From positions 1 to 64,000 of the forward strand of contig CAMWSU010000004.1 of assembly GCA_947176965.1 (NCBI GenBank): 64,000 nt of DNA, read 5' to 3'. A program made the translations under genes and the position numbers. Positions 48,881 through 58,684 of the stretch are shown piece by piece. A model generated the notes under the pieces. That model saw nothing but the letters and a program-made list of their open reading frames with translations, was not told the DNA's origin and searched no databases. This DNA comes from an uncultured Lachnospiraceae bacterium (GTDB lineage Bacteria; Bacillota; Clostridia; Lachnospirales; Lachnospiraceae). Every line of letters begins with the position of its first letter. The stretch's first letter is position 1.

Positions 48881-49951
48881 CTATGGCTCACTATAGATGC
48901 TAAAATCCGTCGTCAGGCCATGATTATATAACGTTCTCCACCGATCTCCCGCTATTCCCCATTCACTGTTTTCATTATAGATCAGATCATCAATTTCCGA
49001 TTCGGAAAGTTCATCGCTTCTGCCGATCACTTCACCGTTTACCGTCCAAAACCAGACCTCTTCATCGTCATACTCCCCCCACTCAAGATCCTCGCACAAT
49101 TCCCGGATCATCACATAAGTATTATCCTGACACTCATATTCCGCCCAACTGTGAGAGACCGCGGAATTGCGCCATTGACTAAGGATCAGCTGATTGTCCG
49201 CATCGATCGCAGGGTTCGGAATATCCGTAAAAGTCGGCGCTTCTACAAAGCCATCCTCCGTCTGTAAAAAACAATAATACGTCAATAACCCCTGATTCCC
49301 ATGATGCCCCGTACAGATCAGAAGATCCGGAATATCATCAAAATTCACATCCACATATTCCAGTTTATTTTCTACCGAAACCCACCAGTCTGCATCTCCT
49401 CCTTCAGCCGTCACACGGATAACCTGCATTTCTTCCGCAGCGCCTTCACGCGATATTACCAATACTCCGTCTTCTAACCGTCCCCAGCTTTCCTCGTCAT
49501 AATCATCGGAGATCAGCCATTCAAAAATCCATCCGTCAATCCGAAACCGGTCATAAAGGATTGGATTGCCTGTTAAGATTTCCTGTGGTGATATCGGTGC
49601 AATCATTATATTATCCGGAATAGATATGGCATCCCTGCCGGCATATATTTCCAGTATGCCGTTTTCCTCGTCCGGCAATTGCCCCATCATCCCGGACTCA
49701 GGATCATTCCTTATGCCACCCTCTTCGTCAGATTCTTCCACCGGTATCTCTTCTGTGTTTTCATCATTCCCGGTTTCATCACTCCCGGTTTCATTATCTT
49801 CGGCGGATCCTTTGCGCTCCTCAAGATTCACATCCTGCATCGTGACCGATGACAGATCCTCTTCATGATTACGCAAATCACCACAAGCGCTGACTGCGAG
49901 CAGACAGCATACAATCGCACAAATCATATGAATGCGCCGTTTTTTCTTCAT
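48881..49951 (-). CDS. Lipoprotein with XAC2610/FG-GAP-like region
   Basis: Lipobox AVSACG; YVDVNFDDIPDLLICTGHHGNQGLLTYYCFLQTEDGFVEAPTFTDIPNPAIDADNQLILSQ. Confidence 0.65.
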   Translation of the reverse strand: MKKKRRIHMICAIVCCLLAVSACGDLRNHEEDLSSVTMQDVNLEERKGSAEDNETGSDETGNDENTEEIPVEESDEEGGIRNDPESGMMGQLPDEENGILEIYAGRDAISIPDNIMIAPISPQEILTGNPILYDRFRIDGWIFEWLISDDYDEESWGRLEDGVLVISREGAAEEMQVIRVTAEGGDADWWVSVENKLEYVDVNFDDIPDLLICTGHHGNQGLLTYYCFLQTEDGFVEAPTFTDIPNPAIDADNQLILSQWRNSAVSHSWAEYECQDNTYVMIRELCEDLEWGEYDDEEVWFWTVNGEVIGRSDELSESEIDDLIYNENSEWGIAGDRWRTLYNHGLTTDFSIYSEP

Positions 49952-49967
49952 TGGTTTCCCCTCGATA

Positions 49968-51167
49968 TCAGTAGTTCTTACCTATTTTTTCCAGAATCAG
50001 CACCACATCGTCCTCCTTAAGCAGCGTGGAACCCTGTGGGCAAATATTTTTATGTCCGCGCTTTACCATCACAACAAAGACTCTGCGGGAAATATCTAAA
50101 TCTTTTATCCTACTGCCAATCCAATTATGCCCCGCCTCTAAATGCACTTCTTCAATGCGGCACGCAAACTGTCCCGTGCTGACCGTGCCAAGTAACAGAC
50201 TGTCCCCCGCCTCCAGCACCAGGCTCTCATGTGGCGTATAAACATCCTCTCCGCGGAGCACTACGGCGGTATAAAGTCCCTGCGGTAGGTTGAGTTCTCT
50301 AAGCTTAAGCCCAGTGTAAGGATGTCCGATTACGATATTCAAAGTGATAAAGTCTGCGTCATGCTCAGAATAACTTCCAACCTTGATCTTCGTGTAATAC
50401 TCCACGAAACCGGCAGAAATAATACCCGTTGGAATGGCAACCATGCCCACACCCAAAAAAGCAATAAAGATTGCCATAAGCCTGCCGCCTATCGTGACCG
50501 GATAAATATCCCCATATCCCACTGTCAAAAGCGTGGACACGGACCACCACACACCGGAAAAGGCATTGGAAAAACTCTCCGGCTGCGCCTCATGTTCCAA
50601 GCCATACATACAAAGGGAGGATGCCAGCATTAATACCAGCACCAGAAAAATGGAGGATACCAAAGCATTTCTCTTTTCCCGCAATACCGCGGTGATCACA
50701 TTAAAAGCATCATACCGGGAATTGATCCGGAACAGGTGCAGGATGCGCACAACCCGAAGCATGCGGAACACTACCGCTCCGCTCGGTATGAATATGGGGC
50801 AAAAATAGGGAAGGATCGTCAGCAAATCTACTATCCCGAAAAAGGATATGGCAAATGTAAATACCGCTGCCGGATACGACTTCTCCGGATAAAGACAGTC
50901 CGCCGTCCAAATCCTGAGCGTGTACTCCGCGAGAAAGATCACCATCGTGATAAACTCCACGGTTCCCAATATCCCGGCATATCCCGCCATCTTCTCAAAG
51001 GTCTGAAGAAACGTGACGGAAATATTGACAAAGATAACAAGAACGATAAAAATATCAAAACACAGACTGGGAATATCTGTTCTGCTCCCAATCTGTATAA
51101 TTTCAAAGATGCGCTTCTTGATCAAAGCGATCTTCTCTGCGCCCGCGGTAGTTCTTCTATGCTTCAT
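49968..51167 (-). CDS. Voltage-gated-type K+ channel with TrkA-C (RCK_C) domain
   Basis: S4-like FRMLRVVRILHLFRINSRYDAF; selectivity filter STLLTVGYGDIYPVT; C-terminal TrkA-C-like LILEKIGKNY. Likely start MKHRRTT at 51167 after AGGAGAACGAGG. Confidence 0.88.
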   Translation of the reverse strand: MKHRRTTAGAEKIALIKKRIFEIIQIGSRTDIPSLCFDIFIVLVIFVNISVTFLQTFEKMAGYAGILGTVEFITMVIFLAEYTLRIWTADCLYPEKSYPAAVFTFAISFFGIVDLLTILPYFCPIFIPSGAVVFRMLRVVRILHLFRINSRYDAFNVITAVLREKRNALVSSIFLVLVLMLASSLCMYGLEHEAQPESFSNAFSGVWWSVSTLLTVGYGDIYPVTIGGRLMAIFIAFLGVGMVAIPTGIISAGFVEYYTKIKVGSYSEHDADFITLNIVIGHPYTGLKLRELNLPQGLYTAVVLRGEDVYTPHESLVLEAGDSLLLGTVSTGQFACRIEEVHLEAGHNWIGSRIKDLDISRRVFVVMVKRGHKNICPQGSTLLKEDDVVLILEKIGKNY

Positions 51168-51207
51168 GCAATTCCTCGTTCTCCTTATTCGCCTGATTTC
51201 TAGCATT

Positions 51208-51237
51208 ATTATACACGGCAATCCCGTAACATACAAT
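51208..51237 (-). promoter_or_regulatory. Promoter P4 of the recurrent promoter family (K+ channel gene)
   Basis: Minus strand ATTGTATGTTACGGGATTGCCGTGTATAAT, 17-nt spacer. Confidence 0.6.
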
Positions 51238-51251
51238 GAGATACTTCATAA

Positions 51252-52859
51252 TCAAAACCCAAATACTTCTTTTCGCAGATTTCGATTCTCCAACAAAGCC
51301 ATATAGCGGCGAAAGGTTACCCTTGCCTCATTATTTTTATCTTTGCTATCCAATATACTCCAACTCCCCTTTAGCCTCCGCCGTGATCGTGCGTCAGGAT
51401 CATACAGACCGATCTGTTCATATTCCGGTCCGTCCGGCACAAAAATCACGCTCCCCGCCTTCTCCATTTCCGGATCGTGCAGCATACCATCATAAATTTT
51501 CCACAGTGCAAAAAACCTCTTGTCATTCAAGTGCTCCAATGTTTCCTCAAAAAAGTCCGCAAATGTATACACACAATAATAATTTTTATCCGCATACTCC
51601 ATCAAATCCAAAATCCAGTGCAACGGGTTATCGACTGTAAATTCCTGTCCCACTATCATTTCATATTGTTTTCTAAGATCGGCAAACCACTTCTCTAACC
51701 CCTTTGAAAATCGGATGTTTTCGTCATCCCCCCAAAACAAGATCAAATCATCCGCTGTTATGCCAAAAAATTGCTCTGTGGAAACCGGCGATACTTTAGG
51801 TGAATCCTCCTGCGCCTCTTGACAAGGCTTCCTTTTTGCCACATCCTTTACCTGTTGCCACAACTTCCAAAAATGAACTCGATAGGTCTCCGCCAAAATT
51901 TTGATCACATATACGGGCGCATCCGTTAAAACAGCAAAACGAAATACGGCTTTCAGATATTCGTTGTCATATTCATCATTATATTTGTTGTCACATTCTT
52001 CACCGTATTTGCTGTCATATGCATCGTCACGTCGGTAAGCAGCGTCAAACGATATACTTTCCTGCGCATAATAAGAACGGAGTATTCCCATGATCATCGA
52101 AAGCTGCTCATCCCTGCTTAGCGCACTCTTTTTATGATAGCATCTGACTGCCTCTTTGAACTGTCCTGCACACCCATAAAAGTTCAGTCCGCTTCCATCT
52201 TTCCTCCGGTCTTCTTTCGTTGGTACACGCTCTGCCAGCTGCTCAAATTCTTTATCCAAGGCCGCAGTTCCCTCCAAAACAGCCCGGACTTCATAATACC
52301 CGATCAGCCCGTCCGTATCCTGTACGAGCCCTTTCCAGTCATATTCGCCTAAATCCGTCGCCCTTTGATTATGCAAGGCCTCAAATAATTGCCATGGATC
52401 ATTCTTTTTCTGCGGATAGTTTTCGTGGAATAAATAATTGATCCACCCCGTATACACACGCGACGTAACAAACTCACCATTTACCCGTGGAACTGCCGTT
52501 CCATCCAAATAAAGACTTTGCAACACATATGCGGCTACTACGACATGGTGAAAATCACTCCAACCGATCTTATTGCTCCACACTCCGCCCCTCTCCGCAC
52601 AAAAACCTGCATTTTCCCAACAATCATCCTCAAAATAGTTATAGTAAAAATTCATATTCGCATTTTGCATGGAAGCCTTCTTCAATACCCTTGTCTGCTT
52701 ATCACATAATTGTACCACCTTCAGTTCCATCATTCCGCCTGCCTGAAACAATTTCTCGATCCGCCTCTGAAATTCCTCCTTTTTCGCATCCGGTACCCTG
52801 ACACCGTCTTTTTGAAGTATTCCTGCAAATGTACCCATATCAATCCCTCCATCCTCCAC
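51252..52859 (-). CDS. Hypothetical protein (535 aa)
   Basis: Long intact ORF; no family recognised. A second possible start is MGTFAGIL, 7 codons in. Confidence 0.6.
   Translation of the reverse strand: MEDGGIDMGTFAGILQKDGVRVPDAKKEEFQRRIEKLFQAGGMMELKVVQLCDKQTRVLKKASMQNANMNFYYNYFEDDCWENAGFCAERGGVWSNKIGWSDFHHVVVAAYVLQSLYLDGTAVPRVNGEFVTSRVYTGWINYLFHENYPQKKNDPWQLFEALHNQRATDLGEYDWKGLVQDTDGLIGYYEVRAVLEGTAALDKEFEQLAERVPTKEDRRKDGSGLNFYGCAGQFKEAVRCYHKKSALSRDEQLSMIMGILRSYYAQESISFDAAYRRDDAYDSKYGEECDNKYNDEYDNEYLKAVFRFAVLTDAPVYVIKILAETYRVHFWKLWQQVKDVAKRKPCQEAQEDSPKVSPVSTEQFFGITADDLILFWGDDENIRFSKGLEKWFADLRKQYEMIVGQEFTVDNPLHWILDLMEYADKNYYCVYTFADFFEETLEHLNDKRFFALWKIYDGMLHDPEMEKAGSVIFVPDGPEYEQIGLYDPDARSRRRLKGSWSILDSKDKNNEARVTFRRYMALLENRNLRKEVFGF
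51960..52031 (-). repeat. Three degenerate 24-nt (8-aa) tandem units inside the 535-aa CDS
   Basis: Encodes RDDAYDSK / YGEECDNK / YNDEYDNE. Confidence 0.65.
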
Positions 52860-52973
52860 AAATGAACCGGCGAATCGACATTTTTATAAGATTCTGCTGT
52901 CATTCACCAGACTGTCCGCATCAAAATAACTTTACCGTAACTTTTATCATTTGTCATTGAACCTGTAATTCAA

Positions 52974-52998
52974 AACAGGAACCAATTCGGTTCCTGTT
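52974..52998 (-). terminator. Hairpin downstream of the XRE regulator gene
   Basis: Perfect 10-bp stem AACAGGAACC-AATTC-GGTTCCTGTT; minus-strand T run is short (TGTTTTG). Confidence 0.65.
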
Positions 52999-53035
52999 CT
53001 ATAGACATCATGCGGGGGATGGAGTGTCATACATG

Positions 53036-53353
53036 TTATGCCGCACGCAGCTTCCTGACGGCATTGTAATAGACTGACATCCTTGTATAAAATGATTTTT
53101 GATCAACCGATATCTGCACTGTCCGATTTCCAACGATCATATGATCCATCGGTATCTGAAAAAGTTCCGATAACGCATAGAGATGATCGACTGACGGCAT
53201 ACTGCATCCGTTCAGCCAGCGATATACACTCTGCACACAGGACAGTCCCAAATAGTCCTGCACGGCTTTTGGCGATATTTTTTTTCGTTTCATAATCTGC
53301 CGCAATCGAATACCGGTTGCTCTCACATCAATCGTGGGGTACATCCTTTTCAC
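53036..53353 (-). CDS. XRE-family HTH regulator
   Basis: GIRLRQIMKRKKISPKAVQDYLGLSCVQSVYRWLNGCSMPSVDHLYALSELFQIPMDHMIV. Confidence 0.85.
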   Translation of the reverse strand: MKRMYPTIDVRATGIRLRQIMKRKKISPKAVQDYLGLSCVQSVYRWLNGCSMPSVDHLYALSELFQIPMDHMIVGNRTVQISVDQKSFYTRMSVYYNAVRKLRAA

Positions 53354-53382
53354 GTCTCCCTGTTAACAAAATAAGGTTGCCA

Positions 53383-53826
53383 TTATGCTTTTTTGTCAAA
53401 TAAAGAGCCATTCTCACTACCTGTCATATTGATGAACGTTTCTTTATCATTATGCGGAAACAGTAATTCCATATATAGATTTCCGAGCAGGTTCTTTACT
53501 CTGTCTGCATTCGCACTTGAATAGGGAAACTCATGCATTTCCATACGCTTCAGATTCTCCAGGATTTTTTCTATGTTCTGCCGCTCAGATGGCTTCGGCT
53601 TTGTTTGTTCCTCCGAGGGCTTTGACACCGGCGGCTCCATGATCGGTTTTGTTTCAGGAATATTATATATTACATTTTTACATGTTTTTGCAAAGCATTC
53701 CGGATCATACTCTGCCAAATAACTCAGATCATCCATCGTCAGTGTTTTTTTATGATGAATTTTCAGATAGATATTAACAAGACGAGTATCCTTTCCCATA
53801 TCCCCTTTATCCCCCATTAGAATCAC
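53383..53826 (-). CDS. Hypothetical protein (147 aa)
   Basis: Intact ORF with a promoter-like sequence upstream (53892-53921). Confidence 0.5.
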   Translation of the reverse strand: MILMGDKGDMGKDTRLVNIYLKIHHKKTLTMDDLSYLAEYDPECFAKTCKNVIYNIPETKPIMEPPVSKPSEEQTKPKPSERQNIEKILENLKRMEMHEFPYSSANADRVKNLLGNLYMELLFPHNDKETFINMTGSENGSLFDKKA

Positions 53827-53891
53827 TGCACTATCCCATTTCAGCTTCCCTTATTCCTATGATTTCATAGTATTTTTGTACTAATAATTTT

Positions 53892-53921
53892 ATTATACAC
53901 AGCGGACGGATAAATTACAAT
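53892..53921 (-). promoter_or_regulatory. Promoter P2 of the recurrent promoter family
   Basis: Minus strand ATTGTAATTTATCCGTCCGCTGTGTATAAT. Confidence 0.7.
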
Positions 53922-54000
53922 ACGCAGGACCAACGGAGCTTCTCACTAATTCTATGAACCATTTTTATGCGTATTACATCCCATCCTATAGATCGTTCAC

Positions 54001-54019
54001 GCTCAACCAACGGTTGAGC
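54001..54019. promoter_or_regulatory. Perfect inverted repeat, candidate operator of the divergent HTH gene
   Basis: GCTCAACC-AAC-GGTTGAGC, about 110 bp upstream of the 54127 HTH gene. Confidence 0.4.
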
Positions 54020-54126
54020 ATTTATCTTCCGATCTTAAACGAACGTGTATTTACATTACGCTTATGATCCGTTATTGTGCATTTATGATACACTGTTAGT
54101 AAACGATCAGGAAGGAGATCACGCAA

Positions 54127-55887
54127 ATGAATATTGACAGAATCGGGAAAACAATCGTTTTATTGAGAAAAGAACACGGATATACGCAGGAGGAATTGGC
54201 AGAACTGATACAGGTATCTCCGCAGGCCGTTTCCAAATGGGAAAACGGAAGATCGCTGCCGGATACGACGCTTCTGCCCGCACTTGCAAAAGCATTGCAT
54301 ACAAGCATTGATAATCTGCTGAATCAAAATGACCTTCAGATTTTATCCGCCTATTATGGAGACGGGATTGATGCGATCGATGTAACAGGCAGACTGAACA
54401 GACTGATTCAGAATGACAGACTGGATATTGAGGTGACTGAACCGTTATTTGCCTGCCAGTCATCGAAGGAACGCCCTGCATTTCTGATTGTTAAATATCA
54501 GATGGGTGATCGTATTTCATACATTTTTGTAAAAGAAAATGACCGCCTGCTGATAGATGCCGGAACTGTCGGTATGACTTTTGAGGATTCGGAAGAAAAC
54601 TTAAGAATTGTAGCCGCAGTTTATGGTACAAGGTATCGATACCATGATGTGATGTCAAAAATTGCGCACTATCAATTCTTTGACTGGAATGGATATTGGG
54701 CAAACCAGGAGCTGTTCCCAAGCGATCCTGCCAATGATGGAAAGGAATATCTTACACTGGTATATTTGAATCAGAATGGGATTCACTTAGCTACCTGTGG
54801 AGAATGCGAGAATTTACAGTATACAGAAGATAAATGTGACCTGTTTCGAAAAAGAGCAAGCGAAGAATATTATATTCCTAACGTTCCCGCGCTTCCTGAA
54901 TTTGGCAGCGGCAATGAATGTTCATGGGCCGCGGCATTTACAAGTGCACTGCAGACTATGGGGATACCCACTGACTATCATGAAGTTATGGGCGTATCCG
55001 GAGCATGCTACAGACTGGCATTTTGTACACCGGATTGGGACTACAGTTCTGTGGACGGGCTGATCGTATATGACTTTGCAAAGCCTGCATACGAGGCATT
55101 TGGTTATAAGAGCTGCTTCGAAGATCATATGGATAAAGAATACCGTGCCGATGTAAGGAAAAAAATCGTTGAAAATATTTCGGAAAATAGACCGGTTCTG
55201 GCAATCAATTTAAGAGTCGCACCGGAATGGGGTATTATCTGTGGATATAAGGAGTCCGGCACAAAACTGTTCTGCAGGACAAAATATGACCGTGAAATCA
55301 TTGACAGCGAAGAATACAAAGCGGATAAACCGAACGAATTTGATTATCTATATGTAGACAACTGGCCATTTATGATTTCCTACTTTACAGAGAAGCAGGT
55401 TCCGCCAACCGAGAGGGAAAATCTAATCAGATCACTACAGATTTTGATTGACTGCAATCAACAGGGTAAGGTCCGTGAATATGCAACCGGAATCGAAGCA
55501 TATCGCGTGTGGGCAGAGGAACTTCAGCAAAATGCCTGGTATGACGCGCATGACGATGAAGATTTATTCCGCAGGCTTTCGGTCAATCAATTCTGCGTCC
55601 TTGCACTTTGTGATGCCAGAAGGTCAGCGGCCTCCTATCTTGCATCCGGCAGACGATTACTGCCGGAGTATGCAGTTGAGTTAGAGCAGATTATTTCTTG
55701 TTTTGAAAAGGTATCCATGCTCGCAGATTCGATACGGAACATGGTTGGTTTGGAAGGCTCTGTTCCGGCTTCTGATGTCCGCCGCTTCTGGACAAAAGAA
55801 AAAAGGGCGGTTCAAGCAGAAATATTGTTAAACATGCGTGAGCTTGAGCTGAAAGCGATAGAAACAGCTGCCAGTTTCATTGCCTGA
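54127..55887 (+). CDS. XRE HTH protein fused to a BtrH/peptidase-C39-like domain
   Basis: N-terminal IGKTIVLLRKEHGYTQEELAELIQVSPQAVSKWENGRSLPD; central NECSWAAAFTSALQTMGIPTDYHEVMGVSGACYRLAF and PEWGIICGYKESG. Confidence 0.75.
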   Translation: MNIDRIGKTIVLLRKEHGYTQEELAELIQVSPQAVSKWENGRSLPDTTLLPALAKALHTSIDNLLNQNDLQILSAYYGDGIDAIDVTGRLNRLIQNDRLDIEVTEPLFACQSSKERPAFLIVKYQMGDRISYIFVKENDRLLIDAGTVGMTFEDSEENLRIVAAVYGTRYRYHDVMSKIAHYQFFDWNGYWANQELFPSDPANDGKEYLTLVYLNQNGIHLATCGECENLQYTEDKCDLFRKRASEEYYIPNVPALPEFGSGNECSWAAAFTSALQTMGIPTDYHEVMGVSGACYRLAFCTPDWDYSSVDGLIVYDFAKPAYEAFGYKSCFEDHMDKEYRADVRKKIVENISENRPVLAINLRVAPEWGIICGYKESGTKLFCRTKYDREIIDSEEYKADKPNEFDYLYVDNWPFMISYFTEKQVPPTERENLIRSLQILIDCNQQGKVREYATGIEAYRVWAEELQQNAWYDAHDDEDLFRRLSVNQFCVLALCDARRSAASYLASGRRLLPEYAVELEQIISCFEKVSMLADSIRNMVGLEGSVPASDVRRFWTKEKRAVQAEILLNMRELELKAIETAASFIA

Positions 55888-55900
55888 CCATATATAATAG

Positions 55901-55944
55901 TAAAGTAATAAAGCGCTTCCTTACGGAAGCGCTTTATTACTTTA
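55901..55944. terminator. Bidirectional terminator between convergent genes
   Basis: Perfect 20-bp stem TAAAGTAATAAAGCGCTTCC-TTAC-GGAAGCGCTTTATTACTTTA. Confidence 0.85.
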
Positions 55945-57490
55945 CTGCCGGAAGCAAAGAGGAGACCGTGTCCTCTCCACGAAACATCCAAAGTACAAGA
56001 GCATCCTCTTTTGCTACCAGTTCTCTTGGCAGTTTGATATAAATATTACCCTCCACAGTATCTCCTGCCTGAAGTTGATAACTGTATATGTTTTCCAACC
56101 CTAGATTGATAATATCCGTAGGCCGGTACAGATTTGCTTCCTCATCAGCGATCACACCGACAAGCTCGCTTTCTGAACCGTGAGACCTTAGCGGGAACAA
56201 GTACATTTCTGTGCTTCCCGTATTTTTTATCCGGATGCTGATGCGGGTCCATATCGTATCCGCACCGGAATCCACATAGGATGAATTTGATCCCTGCAGA
56301 CGTTCATAGGTCTCCATGCCCGTGACCGTCACTTCCATACCGGCACCGGATGTCATCTGCCCCGGTGCTGCCGCCTGTGAAAAGGCATCCTGTACCAACG
56401 GAAGCCGCGCCAGCCTCTCTTCCTCCGCTGCAGACGCTATTTTTTCAGGAGTGGAGAACTCAATTTTCTTATCGGTCAAAAGACGTATCGCACATCTTGC
56501 TTGGTCCCCATATTCTCTATCCAATTCCTCACGGTCATCCTCGTCCACCTCTCCGCTTAAAATCTCGCAGGAAACCCCGGGCTTTTTGTTGGATGTCGAA
56601 ACATCAAACGTCCGAAAAAACTCTATTGTTATTCCGTTTCCGGACGCAATAAAGCTGTCTTCCTTTTCTTCCGTTACAAGCCCCTCCGACAACAGGATCT
56701 GATATGCGCCCCCGAAACTCAATTCTGATTCCGCTCCATCCACCAGCTCATAGACTGAAATATTTCCGTCTTTATCCTTGCCCATGGCCCCACTGCATAT
56801 TTCCAGATATCGATCTATATCATTCTGTGAAAACACGGCGCTGTCTCTCGGGATCGCGTACTGATACGCATTGTAAATATGACAGAAGCGCAAGTCCTCC
56901 TTCAGCTGCCCAGGAATCATTTTGGAAGCCATAATGCCAAATACTTTGTCCACCGTATAGGTATACCGAGTTTTAATCCGTATGGAATATCCCGGAAATA
57001 CGGGATTCGACTCATATCCCGGCTTTATCGTGATCAGACACGAACACCGCAGGCTGTCAAATGCATGACTTTCCAAACAATCCGATACAAGCTGTTCCAA
57101 TTTTTCGGCTGTCTCATCAATGGACAAATAGTTTTCATATGTGATAAACACATCGTATCCGCTTTCGCCCCTTTCATAGGCAAGCCCCAAACGTTCCGCA
57201 CCGCCATAAAGCATACAGGCGGCATAATCATCATGATAGTTCCAATCCTGACTTTCCTCTATCTTCCCTTCTTCTACCGTGAACGCCGCCTCCGGAAAAT
57301 CTGCCGGAACCACCCGGTAGGAAACGCTTTCGCCGTCCTCTATCTTTGTGATCTCAAACTCCTGAGATTCGTAGCGGGATTCCAGATACTCCTTCACTTC
57401 CCGATTTTCTCCGCCCGGCATGCTGCAGCCGGAAAGACCGATCAAGCAGACCCATACGAAACCCATATACATCCGTCTTATTACTTTCAT
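55937..57490 (-). CDS. Lipoprotein, hypothetical
   Basis: MKVIRRMYMGFVWVCLIGLSGCSMPGG lipobox; likely start at 57490 (ORF to 57565). Confidence 0.65.
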   Translation of the reverse strand: MKVIRRMYMGFVWVCLIGLSGCSMPGGENREVKEYLESRYESQEFEITKIEDGESVSYRVVPADFPEAAFTVEEGKIEESQDWNYHDDYAACMLYGGAERLGLAYERGESGYDVFITYENYLSIDETAEKLEQLVSDCLESHAFDSLRCSCLITIKPGYESNPVFPGYSIRIKTRYTYTVDKVFGIMASKMIPGQLKEDLRFCHIYNAYQYAIPRDSAVFSQNDIDRYLEICSGAMGKDKDGNISVYELVDGAESELSFGGAYQILLSEGLVTEEKEDSFIASGNGITIEFFRTFDVSTSNKKPGVSCEILSGEVDEDDREELDREYGDQARCAIRLLTDKKIEFSTPEKIASAAEEERLARLPLVQDAFSQAAAPGQMTSGAGMEVTVTGMETYERLQGSNSSYVDSGADTIWTRISIRIKNTGSTEMYLFPLRSHGSESELVGVIADEEANLYRPTDIINLGLENIYSYQLQAGDTVEGNIYIKLPRELVAKEDALVLWMFRGEDTVSSLLPAVK

Positions 57491-57678
57491 TCTTTCATCC
57501 CTTTTCCATCGGAAATCTTTGTACTTTTTAACGCTGAACAGCTGTCGTATCTTTATTTTACGCAATCTTCCTTCCTATTGCAATAATCAGGAGCGATTCT
57601 TATTTCCTTATCACTCTACAGCGATTTTTGTAACTGCTGCGTCCCAGCGGAATATAATAGAAAAAAAAGGCGACGGCC

Positions 57679-57888
57679 ATGACAATTACATCATCAGACA
57701 TTTTGAACCTCTCACACGCCCTCAAAGACATATGTGAAGTAAACTGCAAGACGCCGGAGTGCCTTTCCCAGACTCTGAAAATCCTGATGCAGTGCAACCT
57801 AATTCAGGCCAATCTGCAATTTAACCAGACACTTCAAACAAATCGGGACTCTGATGTCTTTTCTAACAATCCGCCAAAATCTAAGTGA
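57679..57888 (+). CDS. Small hypothetical protein (69 aa)
   Basis: Intact plus-strand ORF with TTGTAA-19-TATAAT upstream and a purine-rich stretch before ATG. Confidence 0.4.
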   Translation: MTITSSDILNLSHALKDICEVNCKTPECLSQTLKILMQCNLIQANLQFNQTLQTNRDSDVFSNNPPKSK

Positions 57889-57898
57889 ATCTATCATC

Positions 57899-58528
57899 TT
57901 ACCGACATTTTGTGAACACCAGCTCTGTATCTTCGTCCCTATAATTCACTTGCAACTCCCAACCACTTTCAAAAGCCCGATTCTTCCAAATTGACTCAAA
58001 AATATCGATGTATTCCTCATAATCGATCATTTTCCGTATGTGACCGGTCATTGTATACAATTTCCGCCAAATATGCTTATGAAAAAGTAAACGGCAGCAT
58101 TGTTCACTAAAACTCACAATTTCTACCTGTTCTCCATAAATGCAATTTTCTATCCATGCAGCATAGGCAATATAGGAAAGTGTTTCATCGAAAAAAGGAA
58201 CCCATGATTTGGCACAAAGAAATTCACCTGCTCCATCAAAAAGTATTTCCATCGCTTTCTGTCGGCCAACCAGTTTTCTGAATTGATCATAAAAATATAT
58301 CAATTTTGAAATTTCTTTTTCTCTTCGAATTTCTGTCTCTTTTACAGGAAGCCTTTGGAAAGCCGTATACGGCATAACAGAGAGGTCAGAAACCGGCAAC
58401 GTAATACACTCAATAAATGACAGTTTCCACTTGTCATTCATGAAAGAAAAATCAAATCTATAATCATCATCAGGGCAATGTACGATGACACTGCATTTTT
58501 GCCGATTGAACAATCTTTGATTTTTCAA
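57899..58528 (-). CDS. Hypothetical protein (209 aa)
   Basis: Intact ORF; no family recognised. Confidence 0.5.
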   Translation of the reverse strand: MKNQRLFNRQKCSVIVHCPDDDYRFDFSFMNDKWKLSFIECITLPVSDLSVMPYTAFQRLPVKETEIRREKEISKLIYFYDQFRKLVGRQKAMEILFDGAGEFLCAKSWVPFFDETLSYIAYAAWIENCIYGEQVEIVSFSEQCCRLLFHKHIWRKLYTMTGHIRKMIDYEEYIDIFESIWKNRAFESGWELQVNYRDEDTELVFTKCR

Positions 58529-58573
58529 TCTAAATGCTCCTCATTTCTCCTGAACATTTGTCATCTTACCAAT

Positions 58574-58593
58574 TTACTTATGATACGGTTCCC
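58574..58593 (-). repeat. Distal copy of the rlmH 3'-end direct repeat (att-like)
   Basis: TTACTTATGATACGGTTCCC identical to 59560-59579. Confidence 0.9.
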
Positions 58594-58684
58594 AAAACAT
58601 ACCTAAGTGCGAAAAATGCTCAAATATTATTGAATACACATAAGTCAGAACACTTTATATGCTCTGCCTCTTGCATTTTTGCTC

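Noticed and set aside
54062-54096. Partial matches (CTTATGATCCG, TTTATGATACA) to the rlmH-end repeat
   Set aside because: Only ~9 bp match and they sit where a -10 element for the HTH gene would be; likely promoter similarity, not att copies.
56879-57586. 235-aa plus-strand ORF
   Set aside because: Antisense to the lipoprotein CDS with its own lipobox; no recognisable motifs.
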